Origin: Marinibacterium anthonyi
GTDB taxonomy: Bacteria; Pseudomonadota; Alphaproteobacteria; Rhodobacterales; Rhodobacteraceae
DNA: 64,000 bases
Direction of reading: 5' to 3'
NCBI GenBank assembly: GCA_003217735.2
Contig: CP031592.1
Location: 1 to 64,000, forward strand
In this document: in pieces, positions 27,522 through 35,971 of the stretch
Numbering within the stretch: position 1 is the stretch's first letter
Layout: each line of letters opens with the position of its first letter
The notes under the pieces: generated by a model
What the model was told of the DNA's origin: nothing
What the model saw: the letters and a program-made list of their open reading frames with translations, nothing else
Database searches by the model: none
Made by a program: the position numbers and the translations under genes

Positions 27522-29513
27522 ATGAAACACGCAGCCGCCTTCCTGGCCGCCCTCTCGCTTTGGCCCGCCGCGGCGCCCGCGCAGGGCAATGCGCAAACCA
27601 ACACGCCAACCAATACGGGCGGAACGCTCGATCCGATCTGGCGCAACGAGCCGGTCATCGGCATCTGGCTGAGCGGCGGACAGGGGCTGATCGAGGTGCC
27701 CGCCTACCTGGACGGGACCGACTTTCCCTATGCCCGCCGCCCCTACCCGCGCGAGGTGCCCTTTGCCGACCGGCTGACCGTGGTCCGCCTGCTGGGCGGC
27801 TGGGACAAGCGTGACCTGGGCAAGGGCGAAAGCACGGATTACGACACCATCGCGCAGGGCGACCTGGTGACCCGCCCCTTCGGCGCGCCGACCCTGCGCA
27901 CGACCGACCTGGTGGACCTGGGCCCGCTGACCTGCGACCGCCAGGCGGGGCGCTGCACCGGTCAGCTGGAATGGGACATGCCCGGTGATGGATCGGGGGG
28001 CGGTCATCTGCTGATCACCGCCGACGACCGGCTGCATATCTGCGCCACGGCCGACGGCACCCGGCAGATCGACTGGTTCGAGATCGGGACGCAGTACACC
28101 ATCTCCGTGCAGGAGGTGGAAAGCTGCCCCGCCGAAGGTGCCGCGACAGGCCACGAGATCGCCACCCTGACCGTCGACCCCTCGCAGCTCGACTATCATT
28201 TCGACCTGATGAAGCGCCGGCTCGACCCTTATGTCGCCCAGGGCTACACCGACCTGACGCTGGTGCTCGACAATATCCCATGGGCCCTGCCCCACGATCC
28301 CACGACCGGCACCTACGGGCAGACCGCGCCGCCCTCCAGCCTTGCGGAATGGTCGGATTTCGTGGACCGGCTGGTGCAGGCGCTGATCGACGATTACGGG
28401 GCAGAAACCGTCGCGGATTTCCGCTTTCGGCTGGGCACTGAACAGCAGTCCGAACGACGCTTCTCGGGCACACCCCAACAATACCTTGCGCTTTACGAGG
28501 ACACGGTGAAGGCCATCCACGCCCATCTGCCCGACGCCCGGATCGGCCCCTTCAACCAGGCCGGCTCCAGCGACGATCCGACCGCGCTGACCTATGCCTT
28601 TCTCTATGACAACATCGCCGATCCGGGCGACATCGATTTCATCGCCCATTCGCTCTACTTCATCCCGAAGATGCAGCAGGACGTCCTGACCAATGTCCAC
28701 ATGGCGCAGCGCCTGCCCGATTACGAAGCCCTGTGGCGCGCCCTGCCCCGTGCGCCGGGGACCACGATCGAGTTCCAGGAATTCGGCGTGCTGCGCAACC
28801 AGGACGGGCTGGCCACCGGCGAGCCCGGCGCGCGGGGGGCGGCGCTGCACGTGTCCGACATCTTCTCGATGCTGGTGGCGGGGGTGGACGGGCTGTGGCA
28901 CTGGCAGCCGTTCGAACGGCTCTTGGTGCGGGGTCTGGGCGTCGACACCCAGGTCCTGTCGGGGCGCGGCTGGCTCTACCTGGTGCTGGAACACTTTGCC
29001 GGCGGGCAGATCTATCCCCTGTCCCACGCCGCGCCCGAGGCCCCCGACACGGAATTCACCGCGCATTTCATCGACACCGACGCCGACGACCTGATCCTGG
29101 TCAGCACCTTCAACCCGGACCAGGCCCGGGATTCGACCGATCCGCGGCGCGTCACGGTCGAGGTCCCCAAAGAGCTGATCCCGAACCCCGACGCGGTGAC
29201 CTTCACGCAGGTCTCGCTGTCGCAGGACACGGCGGTCTATGACCGCATCCGCGCGGATCTCGACCGCGAGGGGCTGCTGAAGAAGGACTTTGCCGCCGCG
29301 CCCGGCCAGCCGGCCGCCGGGATCATGGCCATGGGCGGCGCCAGGGGGCGCCGCTACGTGGCGCAGAACTGGGACGGCTACCGGGACGCGATCACGCGGT
29401 CGCTGAAGAAACAGCCGGTGTCACCCGACATCACCGCCGGGTCGGACACCTATCGCTTCACGCTCGACATCCCGGCGCCGTCGGTCCTGGCGCTGGTGCT
29501 CACGGCGCCATGA
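27522..29513 (+). CDS. Secreted GH39-like glycoside hydrolase
   Basis: ATG at 27522 gives 663 residues with a clear signal peptide (KHAAAFLAALSLWPAAAPAQ). The body resembles GH39-type (beta/alpha)8 hydrolases. DFRFRLGTEQQSERRF near residue 305 places a Glu where the acid/base stands, and TTIEFQEFGVLRNQDG near 423 offers the nucleophile. DGLWHWQPFERLLVRGLG follows in the barrel. A C-terminal beta domain completes it. It probably acts in the periplasm or outside the cell on the polysaccharide made here, for length control or release; the substrate is not known. The next gene is convergent. Confidence 0.7.
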   Translation: MKHAAAFLAALSLWPAAAPAQGNAQTNTPTNTGGTLDPIWRNEPVIGIWLSGGQGLIEVPAYLDGTDFPYARRPYPREVPFADRLTVVRLLGGWDKRDLGKGESTDYDTIAQGDLVTRPFGAPTLRTTDLVDLGPLTCDRQAGRCTGQLEWDMPGDGSGGGHLLITADDRLHICATADGTRQIDWFEIGTQYTISVQEVESCPAEGAATGHEIATLTVDPSQLDYHFDLMKRRLDPYVAQGYTDLTLVLDNIPWALPHDPTTGTYGQTAPPSSLAEWSDFVDRLVQALIDDYGAETVADFRFRLGTEQQSERRFSGTPQQYLALYEDTVKAIHAHLPDARIGPFNQAGSSDDPTALTYAFLYDNIADPGDIDFIAHSLYFIPKMQQDVLTNVHMAQRLPDYEALWRALPRAPGTTIEFQEFGVLRNQDGLATGEPGARGAALHVSDIFSMLVAGVDGLWHWQPFERLLVRGLGVDTQVLSGRGWLYLVLEHFAGGQIYPLSHAAPEAPDTEFTAHFIDTDADDLILVSTFNPDQARDSTDPRRVTVEVPKELIPNPDAVTFTQVSLSQDTAVYDRIRADLDREGLLKKDFAAAPGQPAAGIMAMGGARGRRYVAQNWDGYRDAITRSLKKQPVSPDITAGSDTYRFTLDIPAPSVLALVLTAP

Positions 29514-29532
29514 CGTCCCGCGGGCCCGTCCG

Positions 29533-30198
29533 TCACGGGCAGCAGACCATCTTCAGCGAACAATCCTCGGTCAGCAGGACGGTGTTCAGCACGAAGCCGT
29601 CTTCCGTCCAGTTGTTGAACTCGACCCGGCAGATCTGGCTCGCGAACTGGTCGGTGATGCGCACGACATCGGTGGCGAACAACCGGGTCTCGAAATTGCC
29701 GGTCCCGTCCGAGGACAGCGTCCAGGTGAAATCGTTGCGCGCGCCGTCGCGGGTCCAAGAGAATTCGCCAAGTGCCGTGTGCAGGTCGTTCACGTTGCTG
29801 GTATGGGCATAGACCCGCACATGGCTTGGCCGGAACCCCGGAGAGACGGCAAACGTCCCGGTCGAGGTCAGCACCGCCGTCTCGACCACCGGCGCGTCCG
29901 AGGCATGGCCGCGGTTGTTGGCGATCCTCAGCGGCATCGTGGACTTGAACACGTTGCTGGTCTCGGCCTTCCACAGCGTCATTCCGGCCGGCAGGGCAGA
30001 GAAATCGTTGTCGATCACCGTCAGGTCGCCGGACAGGCTATCCCCGCCGCTCTTGACCTGGGCGAAGACATACGCGGGATGGCTGGCCGGGGATTCCTCG
30101 AACCGATTGCCCCGGAACACCACGTTGTCGCAGCCGACGCCGCCCAGGGTCCCCACCCAGAACAGCGCCCCCCCTCGACACTCAGTTCCTCGGCGCAT
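29533..30198 (-). pseudogene. Beta-helix polysaccharide lyase-like protein, C-terminal piece
   Basis: This frame continues the beta-helix protein past a C7 tract. ALFWVGTLGGVGCDNVVFRG joins smoothly to the end of the middle piece, and FGVL-like strands, NNRGHASDAPVVETAVL and a compact C-terminal domain follow, ending CSLKMVCCP. No ribosome-binding site or proper start exists for it alone. It would be made only if the frame is restored at 30168-30174. Biological frameshift, decay or a sequencing error in the homopolymer are all possible. Confidence 0.7.
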
Positions 30199-31553
30199 TC
30201 CGGACGCTCGCCCTGGTTATAGGCAAAGCGTTCGGTGAAGGGACCAAAGGGCTTGCGGCCGTCCCCGGTCTTGGTCGCGTTGGTGATGTTGTCGATGAAG
30301 GTATTGTCGATGATCCGCAGGTTGCGACAGCCGGGGCAGTTGATCGCCGTCTCGACGCCGCCACGGATGCGGTTGCCCCGGATGGTGATGTCGCGCGCGC
30401 CGTTGATCTCGATCATGTGGCTGACCAAGTCGGTCATGTAGCCGTCAAGCAGATCGCAATCCTCGATCAGGATCTTGCCGCCGTTGTAATTGGCCTTCGA
30501 GTTGATGAAGATCGTCGCCTCGCCGCAGTTCTTCGCGTAAAGCCGCCGGATCGTGCCGCCCTTGGTCGGCATGAAGGCCACCGCCGAGCGTTCGGCACCG
30601 TCGATATGGACATCCTCGATCAGGATGTTCTGGGTGTCGCAAAACGAGGCGGTGGGACTTGCCGGATTGCCGATCGCCTGGGTCCAGATGCAATGCATCG
30701 CATCGTCATCCTTGCCGCAATCGATGAATTCGAGGTTGCGGAAGACGATGTTCAGCCCGCCGCCCTCGCCCAGGGTCATCCGGCGGAATCCGGTGAAGCG
30801 GACATTCTCGACCCGGGCGCCCACGGTCTGCTTGAAGAAGACACCGGCGCCGGCCTCGCCGTAATCGGGATTGCGCCGGTCGACCGAAGGATCGGCCAGC
30901 AGCGTGATGTCGGCAAAGCCCCCCATCGTGGTCACCGTGGGCGCCGAGACATAGCCCGACCCGCCGCGCGACACAGTCACCGAGGACAGCGTCCCGCCCG
31001 AAATCGTGGCATATCCCTTGGCCCCGGTCCCGCCGCCGCCATCAAAGCGCAGCATCACCGTCGCGGGCTGGTAGGGATGGGTCGGATGGCCGTTCCAGCC
31101 CGACCCGCCGTTGTTGATCGTGACATCCGTCACCTCTCCGCCCGACACCACCGCGGTCAGCGACACCCCCGAGATCCCCAGGCCCAGCGGGCCCGACCCC
31201 ATCGCGTAATCCGTCTCGGGATCGGTGACCGGGGTGTCGTTGGCCTTGGACAGCCAGCGCTTGAACGGCAGGTCGGTGCCGTCAAGATCGCAGTCCAGGA
31301 TCTGGGGCCGCAGGCAGATCCGGCTGCCGTTTTCCCCGACATCCCGGTTGGTCAGCCAGCCCACGGCCCCGTCCGAGCTGGACAGCGCCTTCAGCCCGCC
31401 CCGCCCCTGGCCGTGCCCGCGAAAGGTCACCTTGCTGGCGATGGTGGTGTTGGTCAGCCCGTAGATCTTCTGCAGCCCGCCCTGGATGACGCCGCCGCCG
31501 ATGCCTTCAAGATAATCGTTGGCCGCATCCCAGGCCGCTGTATCGTCCGTCAC
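30021..31553 (-). pseudogene. Beta-helix polysaccharide lyase-like protein, middle piece
   Basis: The frame starts with a GTG at the edge of an 8-bp tandem repeat and reads TDDTAAWDAANDYLEGIGGG, the second half of the FGAxGDGVTDDTAA motif that begins pectate_lyase_3 domains. Right-handed parallel beta-helix rungs follow (NIVFRNLEFIDCG; ILIEDVHIDGAERSAVAFMP; ITIRGNRIRGGVETAINCPG; LRIIDNTFIDN). About residue 460 it runs into the C7 tract and loses similarity, the last 50 residues being out-of-frame sequence. A family member would be a lyase, hydrolase or phage-tailspike-like glycan-binding protein. Confidence 0.75.
30168..30174 (-). repeat. C7 homopolymer at a frameshift
   Basis: Seven C (G on the coding strand) separate two frames that are each good beta-helix sequence. 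One base more, or two fewer, would join them. Confidence 0.8.
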
Positions 31554-31588
31554 CCCGTCACCCCGTCACCCCGTCACCCCGTCACCCC
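31549..31588 (-). repeat. Five copies of an 8-bp tandem repeat inside a coding motif
   Basis: GTCACCCC (coding strand GGGGTGAC) is repeated exactly five times. One copy alone would read GDGVTDDTA, the conserved motif of the domain. Extra copies place a TGA in frame, split the gene, and leave a GTG from the last repeat as a possible restart. Confidence 0.92.
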
Positions 31589-32059
31589 GTCGCCCTGGGC
31601 GCCGAAATGCTCCAGCGTCACGGTGTTGGCCGGCTTCAGCCCCGGCATGTCCGGAATAGCATCGGCCCCGGCGGACCAGACATAGCCGATCCCGCCCGCG
31701 CGCACCTCCTCGCCCTCGGATCCCTGGCTCGCCGCCGCCAGCGAGACCAGCGCCGCGCGACTGACCAGCATGTTGTCGCTTGCCGCGACCCGGTCGAAGA
31801 CATCGGCCACCGCGCTGCCCGGAGGGCCGCCCGCGACCCACAGCGTCTCGCCCTCTGCCAGGGGCACCGACAGGCTGTTGCCCGGATGCAGCAGATGCGC
31901 CTGCAGTGGCGTGATCGACGGGGCGGCCGGCCCGGTGGTCCGGGCCCAGCGAAGATCACTGGCCGACGTGTTGCTCAGCAGCATTTCGCAAGCGTCGACT
32001 GCCGCATAGCGGTTCTCTTCGGTCCAGGCGGCAGTCAGGGTGAAGGGCATCGAAACCAT
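31574..32059 (-). CDS. Beta-helix polysaccharide lyase-like protein, N-terminal piece
   Basis: ATG at 32059 has AGGA 8 bp upstream; ATG at 32092 would add 11 residues. The 161-residue product begins MVSMPFTLTAAWTEENRY and ends VTLEHFGAQGDGVTG, stopping inside the 8-bp repeats. The first 120 residues are a beta-rich head (LLHPGNSLSVPLAEGETLWV) that would precede the helix, perhaps for trimerisation or surface attachment. With one repeat the full protein would run on for about 840 residues. As it stands only this head, and perhaps a restarted middle piece, can be made. Confidence 0.7.
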   Translation of the reverse strand: MVSMPFTLTAAWTEENRYAAVDACEMLLSNTSASDLRWARTTGPAAPSITPLQAHLLHPGNSLSVPLAEGETLWVAGGPPGSAVADVFDRVAASDNMLVSRAALVSLAAASQGSEGEEVRAGGIGYVWSAGADAIPDMPGLKPANTVTLEHFGAQGDGVTG

Positions 32060-32092
32060 CGGGCAAATCCTGTTTTCCAAGAAGGGCAGCAC

Positions 32093-32387
32093 CCGGCGGA
32101 ACAGCGCTGCCAGGTCGGGAAAACCTCGCCTCAGAAGGCTATTTCATGGTAAACAGGGCGTGCGCAGCCCATTGGCACGGCCGCCGGGAAATCCGGCGCC
32201 GCGGCATCGAACACAGCCCTCTCTTGTGGAGAGCCTTGAAACATCCTAGAAAAAGACGACCTGTCTGCGGCCTGGCGGGTGCTGGACGAGGCGGGGCAGG
32301 CTCACCCGTCCAAGGCACGAGCAACACCCGAAGAACCGAGCGGGTTTCAGGCTGGACAGAAGAAATGTTAACGGGCAGAAGCGGGCA
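32093..32387. other. Intergenic region between divergent genes
   Basis: This 295-bp stretch must hold promoters for the lyase-like gene and the sulfotransferase pair. It is moderately GC-rich. No operator or repeat was recognised. Confidence 0.4.
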
Positions 32388-33098
32388 ATGAGTCGGACTG
32401 TCATACTGCACTACCACCTCTTCAAGAATGCCGGCACGTCCCTGGACCAGATCCTGAAGAACAATTTCGGGCCACGGTGGGTGACGCGGGAATTCCCCAT
32501 GTCCAGCGACAACAACACCGCCCAGGTGGCCGAGTGGATCCGCTCGGAGCCCGAGGCTGTGGCCTTTTCGACCCATACCGCGCTTGGCCCCATCCCCCAG
32601 ATCGAGGGCGTGCGGATCGTTTCGGTGATGCTGCTGCGCGATCCGATTGCCCGGATCCGGTCGGCCTACCGGTTCGAACGCAAGCAGGATGCCGATACCT
32701 GGGGCGCGGAACTGGCCAAGAAACACGACCTTGAAGGCTATGTGCGCGCCCGGCTCGAACGTCCTAAGGACCGCCAGTGCCGCAATTTCCAGACCCATCG
32801 CCTGGCCACCCTGGTGCCCGGAGACGCCCTCGAGCGCGACCGTGCGATCGAGGGACTGCGCCGGCTGACGGTGGCTGGACTGGTCGATGATTTCGACGAT
32901 GCAGTAAGCCAGTTGGCCAATGCGATCCGCCCCGTTTTCCCCGATTTCACCTGGGCCAGCGTGCGCGCCAACACCACGACCCGGGACAAGCGGCCCGAGA
33001 CCGAACAGGACCGCCTCGTCGATGCCCTGCTGTTGGGGCACAACCGCGACGATTTCGACGTGCTGCGCGCCGTTACCGAAATGGCCGGAAAAGTCTGA
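32388..33098 (+). CDS. Sulfotransferase family 2-like protein (ST5)
   Basis: The 236-residue protein begins TVILHYHLFKNAGTSLDQIL, the PAPS 5'-loop in the form found in heparan-sulfate 2-O-type and bacterial sulfotransfer_2 proteins. SVMLLRDPIARIRSAYRFER near residue 83-101 is the 3'-phosphate site. It is shorter than most relatives but not broken. ST6 starts 4 bp after its stop, so they form an operon. Confidence 0.8.
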   Translation: MSRTVILHYHLFKNAGTSLDQILKNNFGPRWVTREFPMSSDNNTAQVAEWIRSEPEAVAFSTHTALGPIPQIEGVRIVSVMLLRDPIARIRSAYRFERKQDADTWGAELAKKHDLEGYVRARLERPKDRQCRNFQTHRLATLVPGDALERDRAIEGLRRLTVAGLVDDFDDAVSQLANAIRPVFPDFTWASVRANTTTRDKRPETEQDRLVDALLLGHNRDDFDVLRAVTEMAGKV

Positions 33099-33102
33099 AC
33101 CG

Positions 33103-34074
33103 ATGTCCCGTGAGATCGTCCTGCATATCGGCCGGCACAAGTCCGGCACGTCCTCCCTGCAGCATTTCCTCGGCGGCCGGCGCGAGTACCTTGACCGGCT
33201 GGGCATCCTTTATCCCCGCACCGGTTCCTCGAACCGCATCGCGCATCACGCGCTGGTCGATGCCTGCAATTCCAAACGGACCGGGCCCGAGGCGATCGGG
33301 CCGATGATCGAAGGGCTGAAGCGCGAACTGGGCCCGCAGCACCACATGGTGCTGCTTTCCAGCGAAGCCTTCCAGAACCTGGATGACATGTCGCGCCTGT
33401 CGGCGGTGATCGAGGCGCTTGGCATCGATCGGGTCCGCGTCGTCTGCTACGTGCGCGAACATCTCGACTACGCGATCTCGGGCTTCCGGCAGATGGTGCA
33501 GAACCAGACCCGGTTCGTGACCTTCAACACCTATGCCTGGCGCTTCAAGGATCCCGCGGGTTTCATCCGCCGCTGGCAGAACCTGGGTGAACTGACCCTG
33601 AAATGGTACGATCGCTCGCAGCTGAAGAACGGCGACGTCATCGCCGATTTCTGCGAGATCGTGGGTTTCGTGCCCGGAGAGATCCCCGAGGGCGACCGCA
33701 ACCCCTCGATCGGCGGCAACCTGCTGGCCTACAAGCTCGCCGCGAACAAGCTCGGGCTGCAAACCGCCGGCTATGATGCCCTGCGCGGGCTGGCCACCGA
33801 TCACGCCAGCTTCCGCTCGGCCTTCCATGTCGCGGACGGCGCGGCCGAAGCGCTGCGGGCCGACAGCGCCTACAATGCCCGGCTCTTCGACCTGCTGGGC
33901 GACATCAGGGTGAAGTCCTGGGCCGACTCGCCCGTCCTGCCCGACCCCGACAGCATCGACGCGGATCTCGAGAAGATCCTCGGCCCCGGCGCGGATCCCG
34001 CGACCCTGGCGGCGCTCGCCGCCGAGATGCGGACGTCGGCCCCCTGGTTCGCCCTGTCCGAAACAGCCGACTGA
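33103..34074 (+). CDS. Sulfotransferase-like protein (ST6)
   Basis: ATG at 33103 was chosen since it lies just after the ST5 stop and starts the conserved EIVLHIGRHKSGTSSLQHFL loop; the frame is open further upstream but overlaps ST5. The 323-residue protein has VRVVCYVREHLDYAISGFRQ near residue 107-126 and RNPSIGGNLLAYKLAAN near 200. These blocks make it a relative of ST2 and ST3, though in GC-rich codon usage. A hairpin follows it. Confidence 0.8.
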   Translation: MSREIVLHIGRHKSGTSSLQHFLGGRREYLDRLGILYPRTGSSNRIAHHALVDACNSKRTGPEAIGPMIEGLKRELGPQHHMVLLSSEAFQNLDDMSRLSAVIEALGIDRVRVVCYVREHLDYAISGFRQMVQNQTRFVTFNTYAWRFKDPAGFIRRWQNLGELTLKWYDRSQLKNGDVIADFCEIVGFVPGEIPEGDRNPSIGGNLLAYKLAANKLGLQTAGYDALRGLATDHASFRSAFHVADGAAEALRADSAYNARLFDLLGDIRVKSWADSPVLPDPDSIDADLEKILGPGADPATLAALAAEMRTSAPWFALSETAD

Positions 34075-34186
34075 ACGAACCCTGGACGGACCCGGACCCG
34101 TCCATCGGACGGATTTCGATGCTTTTCGCGTGCGCCGGTTACACCCGGGGTACCCGCCTGGCCGGGATTACGCCCGTTCGGCACTG

Positions 34187-34211
34187 AAATCGGTCCACTG
34201 GACCGATTTCC
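34187..34211. terminator. Hairpin between convergent ST6 and manC
   Basis: GAAATCGGTCC and GGACCGATTTC form a perfect 11-bp stem with a 3-nt loop. It lies 9 bp beyond the manC stop and 112 bp beyond the ST6 stop. The stem base is A/T-rich but no long U-tract follows. Confidence 0.55.
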
Positions 34212-34220
34212 GGGCGTGCC

Positions 34221-35681
34221 TCACCCCTTCGCGCCCTGGCCTCGGGCGTAGACGTCCTCGTAGCGGATGATGTCGTCCTCGCCCAGGTAGCCGCCGGTCT
34301 GGACCTCGATCAGGACCATGTCGATCTTGCCCGGATTCTCCATCCGGTGGATGGCGCCCAGCGGGATGTAGATCGACTGGTTCTCGGTCAACAGCTTGAC
34401 CTCGTCGTCGACGGTGACCTTGGCGGTGCCGGCCACCACGATCCAGTGCTCGGCCCGGTGATGGTGGCTTTGCAGCGACAGGCTGGCGCCCGGCTTGACG
34501 TGGATGCGCTTCACCTGGAAGCGGTCGCGCAGGATCAGCGTCTCGAAATGGCCCCAAGGGCGGAAGTCGATCGGCAGCGATGTCGCCTGGCTCGCCCCCT
34601 TCTCCTTCAGCGCACTGACCGCCGTCTTTACGTCCTGCGCGCGGGACGCGTCGGCCACCAGCACCGCGTCGCCCATGGCCACCGCGATGATGTTCTCGAC
34701 CCCCAGACCCACCAGCTGCAGCCCCGGCGTTTCCGAGCGCAGCAGCGAATTGCGGCAGTCGATCGCCGTCACGTCGCCCGAGGTCGCCACGCCGTCCGCG
34801 TCGGGATTGCTCAGCTCCTGCACGGCGGTCCAGCTGCCCAGGTCCGACCAGCCGCCCGAATAGGGCACCACCGACAGGGTCTCGGCCCGTTCCATCACCG
34901 CGTAATCCAGCGAGATGTCCTCGACACCCGCCCAGGCGCCGGGATCCAGCCGCAGGAAGCCCAGGTCCGCCTCGGCCTTTTCCACCGCGGCCTTGACCGG
35001 GGCAATCAGCCCCGGCGCATAGGTTTCGAAGGCGGCGATGATGTCCTTGGCGGCGAACAGGAAGATCCCCGCGTTCCACAGGTAGGTGCCGGCCTCCAGC
35101 ATGGTCTGCGCGGTGGCCTCGTCGGGCTTTTCGACAAAGCCCTTCACCGGCGCGGCCTTGCCCGACCCGTCGGGTTTCGCATCCAGCTGCAAGTAGCCAT
35201 AGCCGGTTTCCGGCCGGTCCGGCGTGATGCCGAAGGTCACCAGGTCGCCCCGCGACTTGACCACCTCGAGCCCGGCGGCCACCGCATCGCGGAACGCCTG
35301 CCCGTCGGGCACCACGTGATCCGACGGCGCCACCAGCATGATCGCGTCGGGCGATTTGGCCACCAGGTGAAACGCCGCGGCCAGCACGGCAGGCGCGGTG
35401 TTGCGCCCCTCGGGTTCGATCAGAACCGGGCCCGGGTCGATGCCCACCTCGTTCAGCTGCTCGGTCACGATGAACCGGAAATCGGCATTGGTCAGAACCG
35501 CCGGCGCCGCGAAGGACAGCGTCTCGCCGCTGTCATGGCCCGTCAGCCGCAGGGCCGAGCTCTGGAACAGGCTGGTTTCGCCCACCAGCTGGGTGAATTG
35601 CTTGGGGTAGCTCTTGCGCGACAGGGGCCAGAGCCTGGTGCCGGCTCCACCGCTGAGAATGACCGGGGTCACGATATCCAT
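34221..35681 (-). CDS. manC: Mannose-1-phosphate guanylyltransferase / mannose-6-phosphate isomerase
   Basis: ATG at 35681 gives 486 residues, the normal length for ManC/CpsB/AlgA type II enzymes. The pyrophosphorylase signature VILSGGAGTRLWPLSRKSYP stands at the N-terminus. The C-terminal cupin isomerase domain carries PGASLSLQSHHHRAEHWIVV and SIYIPLGAIHRMENPG. It makes GDP-mannose and may also interconvert fructose-6-phosphate and mannose-6-phosphate. AGGAGAG lies upstream of the start. No phosphomannomutase is present here; a chromosomal one would be needed. Confidence 0.95.
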   Translation of the reverse strand: MDIVTPVILSGGAGTRLWPLSRKSYPKQFTQLVGETSLFQSSALRLTGHDSGETLSFAAPAVLTNADFRFIVTEQLNEVGIDPGPVLIEPEGRNTAPAVLAAAFHLVAKSPDAIMLVAPSDHVVPDGQAFRDAVAAGLEVVKSRGDLVTFGITPDRPETGYGYLQLDAKPDGSGKAAPVKGFVEKPDEATAQTMLEAGTYLWNAGIFLFAAKDIIAAFETYAPGLIAPVKAAVEKAEADLGFLRLDPGAWAGVEDISLDYAVMERAETLSVVPYSGGWSDLGSWTAVQELSNPDADGVATSGDVTAIDCRNSLLRSETPGLQLVGLGVENIIAVAMGDAVLVADASRAQDVKTAVSALKEKGASQATSLPIDFRPWGHFETLILRDRFQVKRIHVKPGASLSLQSHHHRAEHWIVVAGTAKVTVDDEVKLLTENQSIYIPLGAIHRMENPGKIDMVLIEVQTGGYLGEDDIIRYEDVYARGQGAKG

Positions 35682-35971
35682 GGGGCTGAAATCTCTCCTG
35701 TCCGAAATGCGCCGGGGCATGACCCGGGCCGAAGATTCTAATGCCATCTGTATCCGCGCTCCGCGCCTCGAGATCAACTGCCACTCCATCTTCTACGCAG
35801 CGCTGAGCGAAAATGCGGCAGCGCGGCGCGACTTTCCGCACATGTTTTTTTTGGGACTCCCGGCCGGATGTTTCTCTGTTTAAGACAGATCCAACGCAGC
35901 CTGTGTCGGATAATACTGCCCCCGACGCATTGTCTCGCGGGCGTACGCACAAGGACGAAGTGATTTGCACA

